DNA of 21,528 bases, taken from contig JASKJZ010000006.1 in NCBI GenBank assembly GCA_030154385.1, forward strand, positions 1 through 21,528, in the 5' to 3' direction. The position numbers and the translations under genes were made by a program. This DNA is from Clostridiales bacterium (lineage in GTDB: Bacteria; Bacillota_A; Clostridia; Lachnospirales; Lachnospiraceae). The notes below the pieces were generated by a model. It had not been told where the DNA came from. It was given only the letters and a program-made list of their open reading frames with translations, and ran no database searches. The stretch's first letter is position 1, and each line of letters opens with the position of its first letter. Shown in pieces: positions 1-12,991 of the stretch.

Positions 1-6316
<6,316 letters not shown>

Positions 6317-6381
6317 CTAATTCCTCGACATTTCCTTGTAACATTTTAATAAGCAGACTACCTTTTATGCTGCCAACTACT

Positions 6382-6409
6382 ATCATATTGTACAAACGAT
6401 GAAATGTAA
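6382..6409 (-). promoter_or_regulatory. Candidate promoter of the GH2 gene
   Basis: On the minus strand TTACAT (6404-6409) is followed after 16 bases by TATGAT (6382-6387), about 80 bases upstream of the GTG start. The spacer contains the 8-base palindrome TTGTACAA. Both boxes deviate from consensus, and the region is AT-rich, so chance matches are possible. Confidence 0.35.
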
Positions 6410-6496
6410 TTAGGATTTTCTTAGTATTTGTTACAATATTTTACTCAGAAGAAATGATTGGCACTATTTTCCTTCCATTTAGAATTTTTTGCATAT

Positions 6497-6535
6497 AAAA
6501 AAGCAACTGCGCTTCTTATCAAAACGCAGTTGCTT
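6497..6535 (-). terminator. Rho-independent terminator of the xdh operon
   Basis: An 11-bp perfect stem (AAGCAACTGCG / CGCAGTTGCTT, 6501-6511 with 6525-6535) with a 13-base loop is followed on the minus strand by a run of six T. It starts 18 bases past the xdhC stop and separates the xdh operon from the GH2 gene. Confidence 0.9.
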
Positions 6536-6552
6536 TTCTACTCCTCTTGTCT

Positions 6553-7047
6553 TTACTCTACTTCTTTCCCTAAGCGACGAAGCATTGTCTTTTTCACCGC
6601 ACGGAAAATATTCTCGTATCCCGTGCATCGGCACAAATGCCCTGACAAAAGCTTCCGAAGCTGATCATCACTATATTCGACACCACTATCTAGTATCTCC
6701 AATGCAGTCATGATAAATCCCGGTGAACAAAATCCGCACTGTACCGCAGACTCCTCCACAAAGGACTGTTGAATATCCGACAATTCTCCATTTGGTCCAA
6801 GTAACCCTTCTACCGTCGTAATACGCTTTCCTTGTGCCCATACTGCTAAATAGATACAAGAATTGAACGCTTCTCCATCAATTAAAACCGTACAGGCACC
6901 GCACTCACCGACTTCACAACCTTTTTTTACACTGGTCAGTCGGTAGTCATTGCGAAGCATATCCGTAAGAGAAGCTCTTACATCCACCATGGTTTCAGTT
7001 TCCTTACCGTTAATGGTACAAGTTACGAGTTGATATTGTTTTGCCAT
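6553..7047 (-). CDS. xdhC: Xanthine dehydrogenase, [2Fe-2S] small subunit
   Basis: A 164-residue protein of the molybdenum hydroxylase iron-sulfur subunit family (E. coli XdhC is about 159). It carries electrons from the Mo centre to FAD. Both clusters' ligands are present: the plant-ferredoxin type set Cys44, Cys49, Cys52, Cys64 (GCEVGECGAC) and the helical-domain set Cys104, Cys107, Cys139, Cys141 (QCGFC and HLCRC). Its ATG shares one base with the TAA stop of xdhB (TAATG), with GGAGGTGA just upstream inside xdhB, so translation is coupled. It is the last gene of the operon, followed by a terminator. The family also includes CO dehydrogenase and nicotinate hydroxylase small subunits; the XdhA neighbour supports the xanthine assignment. 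Confidence 0.93.
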   Translation of the reverse strand: MAKQYQLVTCTINGKETETMVDVRASLTDMLRNDYRLTSVKKGCEVGECGACTVLIDGEAFNSCIYLAVWAQGKRITTVEGLLGPNGELSDIQQSFVEESAVQCGFCSPGFIMTALEILDSGVEYSDDQLRKLLSGHLCRCTGYENIFRAVKKTMLRRLGKEVE

Positions 7048-7928
7048 TACAGTTCACCTCCCGCTCTTTTGATTGCCTTTTCCAAACCTCTCTCTGCCAT
7101 GACTTCACCAATATGGCAGCGGAAGGCTTTGCTTGCTCTCCAGCTATCACGAGGATTGATATCGGAAAGAACCGCTTCCCCGAACTTTTTACACATTTCC
7201 TTGGAAACTGGCTGTCCCTTCACCAAGGCCTCAGCCGTAGGTGTACGCATTGGAATCGGACCTGCAACACCGTAGGCAACTCTTGCATCCAGAATAGTCT
7301 TTTTGTCGTCAGACAGCTTAACATTAACCGAGCAACCCGTCGTTGCAATGTCCATTGCATTTCGCATCGCATACTTTGTATAGTACCCTTTGTAGCCATC
7401 ATAACTCACCTTTGGAATCAAGATTCCCGTTTGGATTTCTCCTGGACGAAGGTCAACCTTACCTGCCTTGATATAAAAATCTTTGATTGGAATTCTGCGA
7501 ACTCCTTCGGCACCTGAGATTTCAACGATTGCATCCCACGCAAATAAAGTCGAAGCAGAATCAGCAGATGTTACACCATTACAGGTATTTCCACCAATGG
7601 TTCCAATGTTTCGAATCTGGGGACCACCGATGGTATCCACTGCCTCACCAAGCACATTGATAAATTCCTGAATAATCGGACTATACGTTATGTGAGAAAA
7701 GCTGGTTAAGGAACCAATTCTTATGGTTCCATCCTCCTCGACGCGTACCCCTCGCAGTTCATCCAGCTTATAAATACTAACCAGTTCCTTTCCGGCACGG
7801 CGGCCTTCGCGAATCTGCACCAGTACATCGCTTCCTCCAGCTAAAACTTCTGCCTCTGGATGTTCCAGCAGTAGTTTTGACGCATCTGCTACACTCGTCG
7901 CTTCATATAGCGCTTTTATATCATACAT
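7047..7928 (-). CDS. xdhB: Xanthine dehydrogenase, FAD-binding subunit
   Basis: A 293-residue subunit of the CoxM/XdhB FAD family (E. coli XdhB is about 292). FAD-contact motifs are visible: AGGSDVL near residues 30-35 and NIGTIGGNTCNG near 107-118. It passes electrons from the iron-sulfur clusters to NAD+ or another acceptor; the acceptor cannot be read from the sequence. The ATG at 7928 has AGGAGG nine bases upstream and lies 14 bases after the xdhA stop. The stop overlaps the xdhC start. The cofactor order Mo, FAD, Fe-S equals that of E. coli xdhABC. Confidence 0.93.
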   Translation of the reverse strand: MYDIKALYEATSVADASKLLLEHPEAEVLAGGSDVLVQIREGRRAGKELVSIYKLDELRGVRVEEDGTIRIGSLTSFSHITYSPIIQEFINVLGEAVDTIGGPQIRNIGTIGGNTCNGVTSADSASTLFAWDAIVEISGAEGVRRIPIKDFYIKAGKVDLRPGEIQTGILIPKVSYDGYKGYYTKYAMRNAMDIATTGCSVNVKLSDDKKTILDARVAYGVAGPIPMRTPTAEALVKGQPVSKEMCKKFGEAVLSDINPRDSWRASKAFRCHIGEVMAERGLEKAIKRAGGEL

Positions 7929-7942
7929 TGCTTACATCCTCC

Positions 7943-10228
7943 TTATATCAAACCTTCTTCTTTGAACCGTTCAAATAACACATGTGGCCGTAGGGGAGCC
8001 TGGTTAATGGATACCCCGGTAGCCTGCAATACTGCATTTCGAATCGCGGAAGCAACGGGACATGCCGGCGGCTCACCAAGCGATTTTGTGCCAAACGCAC
8101 TCGTTGGCTCTGCATTTTCAACAAACTGCGCTTCCAGATGTGGGTGATCCATAAAAGTCGATAATTTATAATCCAACAAATTATCATTTAGTAATTTACC
8201 TGTTTTTTCATCATATAGCATGGTTTCTGACATGCCAAATCCAATTCCCATACTCATACCGCCATGTACCTGTGCCTCTGCCAGCGCTGGATTAATAAGC
8301 GTTCCACAATCATGCACATTGATAATATCCACTAGCTTCACCTGACACATCGGTACATCTACTTCTACCTCAGCAAAACAACACCCGAAGGAATATGCAT
8401 TTGATTTAATCTGATACGTACTCTCAGATGTAATATGTTCGCTGTGCTCCAAACTATACAATGCATGGGTTGCAAGCTCTGCAAGGGACAGCATTTCTCG
8501 TTTATCTGTGGTACGTATAATCATTCCATCTACTATATCAAGATTAAAAACAGGCATTCTGGTCATCTCATGCGCATAATTTAAAATACGTTCCTTCATT
8601 TGGAGTGCGGTCTGACGAATTGAGAATCCCGCCACGTACGTTTGTCTTGATGCATATGCGCCTGTACCAAATGGTGTTACATCGGTATCTTGTGTACTGA
8701 TAACATGCACCATCTCAAATGGAATCCCCAAAGCCTCTGCTGTCATCTGGGCAAATGCGGTATCCGCTCCCTGTCCAATCTCGGTCTCTCCTAACTGAAC
8801 TTGTACCGAACCATCCTGATTGAGCACCATACGACAAGAAGAAGATTCCAGGGAAATTGGCCATACAGCCGTGTTGTACCAAAATACAGACATTCCGATG
8901 CCCCGTTTGATATCCCCCGTTTGATTTTGATATTCTTTTAATTTTCTTTCATAGTCAATATAGGCCATCGCTTTATCCATACACTGATTGAAGGAATCAT
9001 GATAGAGCTCGTTCTTCGAAAAACCATCCACATACCCAACCGGCATTAGATTTTTACGACGAAACTCGAGCGCTGATACACCAATCGTTTTCGCAATATC
9101 ATCAGTATGACTTTCCACTGCAAAAGAGAACTGTGGCATACCATAACCACGCATCGCACCCGCGACGGTACGATTGGTGAAAACGGTATACGCATCGCAT
9201 TCGACATTATCACATGGATAAAGCTGTGGAAAAGCTCCCATTGCTTTCGCCGCAATACTATGTCCATGGGATGCATAAGCTCCCTGATTGGAAAAAATCT
9301 CAATCTTTCGAGCTGCAAAGGTTCCATCTGCTCTTAGATGCGAAATAATATGAATTTTCATTGCATGACGCACCCGATTGCAAGCGAAGGTTTCTTCTCT
9401 CGATACATCCAATTTTACCAAACGCCCACCAACCTGTGTACAAAGATAAGCACAAAGGGGTTCATACAGCACATCCTGTTTATTTCCAAAACCACCACCA
9501 ATATATGGCTTAATAATACGAACCTTACCCCAGTCAATGCCAAGCGCCTGACCAACCACTCGACGAACAATATGCGGTATCTGGGTGGATGCAACAATAT
9601 TTAGCCGTCCCGCTTCTTCATAACAATAGCAAATAAAATTCTCAATGTGGCAATGCTGGACAGTCGGCGTTTCGTACCAGCCTTCTACCTTGGTAAGTCC
9701 CTCTTCTTTTATGGCATCGGCATAGTTTCCCCGTTGATTACTGGTATGTGCCAGGATATTGTTTTGATATTTCTCATGAAGCTGCGGCGCCCCATCTTCC
9801 ATAGCCTCTAAAACATCCGTTACAACGGGATATTCTTCATATTCTACTTTGATGGCACGGATTGCCTGACTGGCAGCCACTTCATCTTCTGCAACAACCG
9901 CTGCAATATCGTCCCCGTAAAAACGAACACGATCCGTTAGCACCAGACGATCTGCGACGTCTTGATGATGTGGATCTGTCGACCATGGATGACCTGCCGT
10001 CGGAAAATAATGCTTTTCCTTGATGTCAAAGCAGGTAACCACCTTAACAACTCCTGGTATCTTTTGTGCCTCACTGGTATCAATGGAGGTGACAATTCCA
10101 TTTCCAATTTCTGCATGATAAATCTTAGCAATCAAAGCGCCTTTGTCACATAAATCATCCGTGTACTTTGCCCTTCCTGTGATTTTGTCCACAGCATCTA
10201 CGCGTGGAACACTCTTTCCTACTATCAT
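7943..10228 (-). CDS. xdhA: Xanthine dehydrogenase, molybdopterin-binding catalytic subunit
   Basis: A 761-residue Mo hydroxylase large subunit, near the E. coli XdhA length (about 752) and sharing long colinear motifs with it (STQIPHIVRRVVGQALGI, GGGFGNKQDV, GAYASHGHSIA, STQDTDVTPF). Expected active-site residues are present: Glu196 (QHCHIEN, substrate contact), Arg360 (AMRGYG, the purine-orienting Arg) and Glu719 (SLGEPP, the general base). These favour a purine hydroxylase, oxidising hypoxanthine or xanthine to urate, over an aldehyde oxidase. The ATG at 10228 follows AAAGGA nine to ten bases upstream. It is the first gene after riboswitch 10261-10391. No molybdopterin sulfurase or cytidylyltransferase gene lies in the window, so maturation must be encoded elsewhere. 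Confidence 0.95.
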   Translation of the reverse strand: MIVGKSVPRVDAVDKITGRAKYTDDLCDKGALIAKIYHAEIGNGIVTSIDTSEAQKIPGVVKVVTCFDIKEKHYFPTAGHPWSTDPHHQDVADRLVLTDRVRFYGDDIAAVVAEDEVAASQAIRAIKVEYEEYPVVTDVLEAMEDGAPQLHEKYQNNILAHTSNQRGNYADAIKEEGLTKVEGWYETPTVQHCHIENFICYCYEEAGRLNIVASTQIPHIVRRVVGQALGIDWGKVRIIKPYIGGGFGNKQDVLYEPLCAYLCTQVGGRLVKLDVSREETFACNRVRHAMKIHIISHLRADGTFAARKIEIFSNQGAYASHGHSIAAKAMGAFPQLYPCDNVECDAYTVFTNRTVAGAMRGYGMPQFSFAVESHTDDIAKTIGVSALEFRRKNLMPVGYVDGFSKNELYHDSFNQCMDKAMAYIDYERKLKEYQNQTGDIKRGIGMSVFWYNTAVWPISLESSSCRMVLNQDGSVQVQLGETEIGQGADTAFAQMTAEALGIPFEMVHVISTQDTDVTPFGTGAYASRQTYVAGFSIRQTALQMKERILNYAHEMTRMPVFNLDIVDGMIIRTTDKREMLSLAELATHALYSLEHSEHITSESTYQIKSNAYSFGCCFAEVEVDVPMCQVKLVDIINVHDCGTLINPALAEAQVHGGMSMGIGFGMSETMLYDEKTGKLLNDNLLDYKLSTFMDHPHLEAQFVENAEPTSAFGTKSLGEPPACPVASAIRNAVLQATGVSINQAPLRPHVLFERFKEEGLI

Positions 10229-10260
10229 TGCTCACAATCCTTTCTTTGCTTTGCTTTGTT

Positions 10261-10391
10261 AAAAAAAAACTACCGCAAATGCACCATAAGTTTCCAGTTC
10301 TGACTCAAAAAAGAATCCAGGAAACTTATAGCGCAACTATTTACGGTAGTTGGTAGAGACGTTCAACCAAATTATGAACTTATATAAGTTT
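10261..10391 (-). promoter_or_regulatory. Purine-family riboswitch with altered J3/1, controlling xdhABC
   Basis: The aptamer is 10322-10391. P1 is a perfect 9-bp helix (10383-10391 with 10322-10330). J1/2 is UAA. P2 is 5 bp plus a U-U mismatch with L2 ending in GG. J2/3 is GUCUCUAC and L3 is CCGUAAA, closed by a 6-bp P3. Canonical pocket bases U22, U47, U51 and C74 are present, but J3/1 reads CGC (10333-10331) where guanine riboswitches have AC, so there is one extra nucleotide and no A73. The expression platform is a long hairpin: P3 5' strand plus L3 (10340-10351) pairs with 10268-10279, and the P1 3' strand (10320-10329) pairs with 10286-10295, followed by nine U. The terminator destroys P1 and P3, so ligand binding should allow transcription. 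Fold and family are clear; the ligand is not. Confidence 0.92.
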
Positions 10392-10433
10392 TCTATAAAT
10401 AATTGGTTTGTTTATATTACTTATCTATATTTG

Positions 10434-10462
10434 ATTATATATGCATTCGCACGTTCTGTCAA
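10434..10462 (-). promoter_or_regulatory. Consensus sigma-A promoter of the xdh operon
   Basis: A perfect TTGACA (10457-10462) and a perfect TATAAT (10434-10439) are separated by 17 bases on the minus strand. The predicted start is near 10427, about 35 bases before P1 of the riboswitch. A promoter this strong upstream of a conditional terminator fits control at elongation rather than initiation. Confidence 0.92.
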
Positions 10463-10510
10463 TTATAAATAATAAATTTTTAGGTCTCCATATTTTTTTT
10501 GTATATTTCG

Positions 10511-11782
10511 TTAAAAAAGTTTTGTTCCAGAAACAAACTTCCCAACAATGTTTCGATCATCCCCAAGATAGATGATTCTCTCCAGTCTTTGTCTAAGATC
10601 AAGAGGCTGTGGATGTTTTAAGCTGCTGTCATCCAAAATAACAACATCCATTTCATACCCTTCCAAAAAGCTTCCTACTTTACCAAAAAATGCGCCGCCT
10701 CCGAGCGTACCAAGGTAAAAGGCCTCTTCAAAGGTAAGTGCTTCTAGTTTATCATCCAGCAATCGCCAGCGAAGCTTCGAAGCCTGAATGGCATCCGCCA
10801 TTGCCCGAAAAATTGACAACGAAGCTCCCCCCGCGACATCCGAACCAAGACCAACGTTAAGCCCTTCCTCCAGGTATGTACGAATCGGAGCAACGCCAGA
10901 AGATAGATTGGTGTTCGATTGCGGACAATGTGCTACAAAGACCCCATTCTCTTTCATTCGAAGCACCTCTTCCTCAACAGAGGAAACACAGTGTGCCATA
11001 ATTGTTTTACAGTCTCTTCCAAACAGTCCATATTTTTCATAAGCTTCTCCATAGAAAGAACAATCCGGGCAAAGCTCTTTGACCCATGCAATCTCTCCTT
11101 GGTTTTCCGATAGGTGAGACTGCATCGGAAGATTGTACTTACGTCTTATCTCTCCCAATCTCTCCATTAATTCGTCCGAACAGGTAGGAATGAACCTTGG
11201 AGTCAGGATTGGTCTCGTGTACCTAAAACGTGAGAGTACAGTTTCGATCCACTCCAACGTGGCATTCGCCGACTCCTTGGCACTTGCTTCACATAGATAG
11301 TCTGGCGCGTTCCGATCCATATTCACTTTTCCGACCATCGTCTCTAGTCCTGTTTTCTCAAGCTCTTCCATCAATAAAGTAGTCGCAGGTACATGCAAAG
11401 TTCCAAAGATGCAGGCTCTTGTTGTCGCACTTTTTTTCAAATCCTCAGCAAAAATCTGATAAGCTCTCTTTGCATAGTCCAAGTCCTGATACTTCGCTTC
11501 TTCTGGAAAGGTATTGGTTGCAAGCCAGTCTAGCAGTTCAAGATCCATAGAGAGTCCACGAAATGCATACTGAGGTGCATGTACATGAAGGTCTGTGAGT
11601 CCCGGAACAATCAACTTCCCACTGTAGTCTATGATTGGAAGTGCTTCATAATCATTTGGAAGCTCTTTAAAACATCCTGCTGATTTTCCGCCAATACATA
11701 TTAAATAGCCTTCCTCAATTCCCCTTATCCTTGTCATGTCCTCACTGTAACAGATGTTTCCTTTCAAAACGAAATTCTCCAT
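10511..11782 (-). CDS. guaD: Guanine deaminase
   Basis: A 423-residue amidohydrolase-superfamily enzyme converting guanine to xanthine and ammonia (EC 3.5.4.3), in the cytoplasm. The single-zinc ligand set is visible: His66 and His68 (DLHVH), His223 (QSHLSE), His264 (MAHC), Asp315 (GSDV). Guanine-deaminase contexts PGLTDLHVHAPQ, PRFIPTCSDELM and HCPQSNTNL are present. The frame stays open to 11878, but that part overlaps the riboswitch and terminator. The ATG at 11782, with GGAGGAG six bases upstream, is therefore the start. Its product xanthine is the substrate of the enzyme encoded just downstream. SsnA/chlorohydrolase-type deaminases are relatives, but the motifs and context favour guanine. 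Confidence 0.93.
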   Translation of the reverse strand: MENFVLKGNICYSEDMTRIRGIEEGYLICIGGKSAGCFKELPNDYEALPIIDYSGKLIVPGLTDLHVHAPQYAFRGLSMDLELLDWLATNTFPEEAKYQDLDYAKRAYQIFAEDLKKSATTRACIFGTLHVPATTLLMEELEKTGLETMVGKVNMDRNAPDYLCEASAKESANATLEWIETVLSRFRYTRPILTPRFIPTCSDELMERLGEIRRKYNLPMQSHLSENQGEIAWVKELCPDCSFYGEAYEKYGLFGRDCKTIMAHCVSSVEEEVLRMKENGVFVAHCPQSNTNLSSGVAPIRTYLEEGLNVGLGSDVAGGASLSIFRAMADAIQASKLRWRLLDDKLEALTFEEAFYLGTLGGGAFFGKVGSFLEGYEMDVVILDDSSLKHPQPLDLRQRLERIIYLGDDRNIVGKFVSGTKLF

Positions 11783-11787
11783 AAAAT

Positions 11788-11795
11788 ACTCCTCC
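11788..11795 (-). promoter_or_regulatory. Ribosome binding site that fixes the guaD start
   Basis: GGAGGAGT lies on the minus strand about six bases before the ATG at 11782. The longer ORF from 11878 would start inside the riboswitch P3 helix and has no such site. Confidence 0.85.
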
Positions 11796-11820
11796 ATTCC
11801 AATTGGTTGTGCCAGTGAAA

Positions 11821-11932
11821 ATAAAAAACTACCGAAATATAGTGCTATTTCCCCCGACCATAGGGGATTTATAGGCAACTATTTACGGTAGTTGGTAGAG
11901 ACATTCATCCAATCATGAACCTATATAAATCC
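11821..11932 (-). promoter_or_regulatory. Purine-family riboswitch controlling guaD
   Basis: The aptamer is 11865-11932. P1 is a perfect 9-bp helix (11924-11932 with 11865-11873). J1/2 is UAG and P2 is 6 bp with a short L2 (GAUUGG). J2/3 (GUCUCUAC), P3 and L3 (CCGUAAA) match the xdh element; a 27-base block (11876-11902) is identical to 10334-10360. J3/1 is CC (11875-11874): the specificity base C74 is kept but the conserved A73 is C. The terminator pairs 11886-11893 with 11827-11834 (8 bp) and, inside, CCCC next to the P1 3' strand with GGGG, then six U, A, four U. As in the xdh copy, terminator and aptamer are mutually exclusive, predicting a ligand-ON switch. Confidence 0.9.
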
Positions 11933-11959
11933 ATTCACGTTTTCATACATTACTCTTTT

Positions 11960-11987
11960 ATTATAACAAATTCAAACAAAATGTCAA
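11960..11987 (-). promoter_or_regulatory. Promoter of guaD
   Basis: TTGACA (11982-11987) and TATAAT (11960-11965) are both perfect, with a 16-base spacer. The -35 box overlaps the last codon and the TGA stop of the upstream HD-domain gene. Transcription should begin near 11953, about 20 bases before the aptamer. Confidence 0.88.
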
Positions 11988-12991
11988 TTCATACGAGCCA
12001 GTTTTCCCTTGTTTTCTTCTAGAAAAGAGCGATCAATCAGAAAACGATTATCCATGCTCTTCATAATATCATGAATTTGTACCTTGTCATACACACTATC
12101 CTGTGAAAGAACTCGAATTTTATTGTTTTCAAAGCAAAGCACTGTTGGCCGCAAAACATCGCTTGTATTTTCGTTTAGGACCACTCCCCGCTCGCCATTT
12201 GTCAGTTGCACACATACTCCAGGCGTCAAAATATTAATACTGTCAACCAGACCATTTACTGCTTCTAGAAGAAATGCATTATCCGGGTCGCTCAAATAGC
12301 GAAGTGCTTCCACTTCTGACTGCGGCTCCTCATCCAATTTCATAGCCGTCAACTGATCATAATAATAGGCAACCAATAGGATCTCTGTCGCTTCGCTAAC
12401 CTTAATAAATGAACTACGATCACCACGTTCGGAAAGTATATGCTTGAACTGCAATAAAATACGTTTTACCTTGTCATCTAAACTGTAGTTGTCATACTCG
12501 CTTTGATGCAAAAGAGCTGCCATGATTAGGCGTATCTGTTCCTGGCTGGAGAGCCGCATCCGATGGGATATCATCGCCGCTAAAATTGCTGTATTCAGCG
12601 AATGCTTATAGACCGCATCCGATGTACTTCTGACATTTTGTAAGAAATTAATTTTTCGATTTAGCTGTCCGTAATTTCGTATCAATTCACTAACAAAGGT
12701 CGGCAACGTAATGGCTCGTTTTCCCTTGCTGATTGCATCAAAAATGTCACGAAGCGAAAAAACTGCCATGGTCTGATAACGTTCAAATGCAATATCATCC
12801 TCACTCATAGGCGGAAGGGGCTCCGCTGGTTCTAAAATATATATTCCAATCAATCCAAAGTTCTGTATGCTTACCACCCCTTGCATCGTAAGCTTTGAAT
12901 CCCTCTCATAAAGCATAACCCCATTTTTATTATATACGGGTCTTGCCAGACGCATCCCTGGCTTTAAATCACTTGTCCTCACAAATAACAT
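11984..12991 (-). CDS. Degenerate HD-GYP/HD-domain protein
   Basis: A 335-residue cytoplasmic protein built like clostridial HD-GYP proteins: an N-terminal DUF3391-like segment (SDLKPGMRLARPVYNKNG, residues 7-24), then an HD-type helical domain starting VYKHSLNTAILAA (about 128-140). The metal-binding HD of ALLHDIGK is replaced by ALLHQSEY (His162-Gln163), and I find no GYP motif. A C-terminal part (about 250-310) resembles the small beta domain that follows such HD domains. It is therefore probably not a working cyclic-di-GMP phosphodiesterase; a binding or scaffold role is an inference. Its ATG overlaps the end of the HAD gene by 23 bases, with GGAG six bases upstream. It is the last gene of the coupled trio. 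Confidence 0.75.
   Translation of the reverse strand: MLFVRTSDLKPGMRLARPVYNKNGVMLYERDSKLTMQGVVSIQNFGLIGIYILEPAEPLPPMSEDDIAFERYQTMAVFSLRDIFDAISKGKRAITLPTFVSELIRNYGQLNRKINFLQNVRSTSDAVYKHSLNTAILAAMISHRMRLSSQEQIRLIMAALLHQSEYDNYSLDDKVKRILLQFKHILSERGDRSSFIKVSEATEILLVAYYYDQLTAMKLDEEPQSEVEALRYLSDPDNAFLLEAVNGLVDSINILTPGVCVQLTNGERGVVLNENTSDVLRPTVLCFENNKIRVLSQDSVYDKVQIHDIMKSMDNRFLIDRSFLEENKGKLARMN

Noticed and set aside
7030..9604. Plus-strand ORFs opposite xdhA and xdhB (up to 158 codons)
   Set aside because: They are shadows of well-conserved minus-strand genes, with no domain or initiation signal of their own.
10261..10391. Reading the hairpin before xdhA as a simple terminator of guaD
   Set aside because: The full purine aptamer core and a perfect promoter upstream show that it is a riboswitch leader, although it may also end guaD transcripts.
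11783..11878. N-terminal extension of guanine deaminase to 11878
   Set aside because: It would begin within the riboswitch and read through its terminator; the ATG at 11782 has a strong ribosome site.
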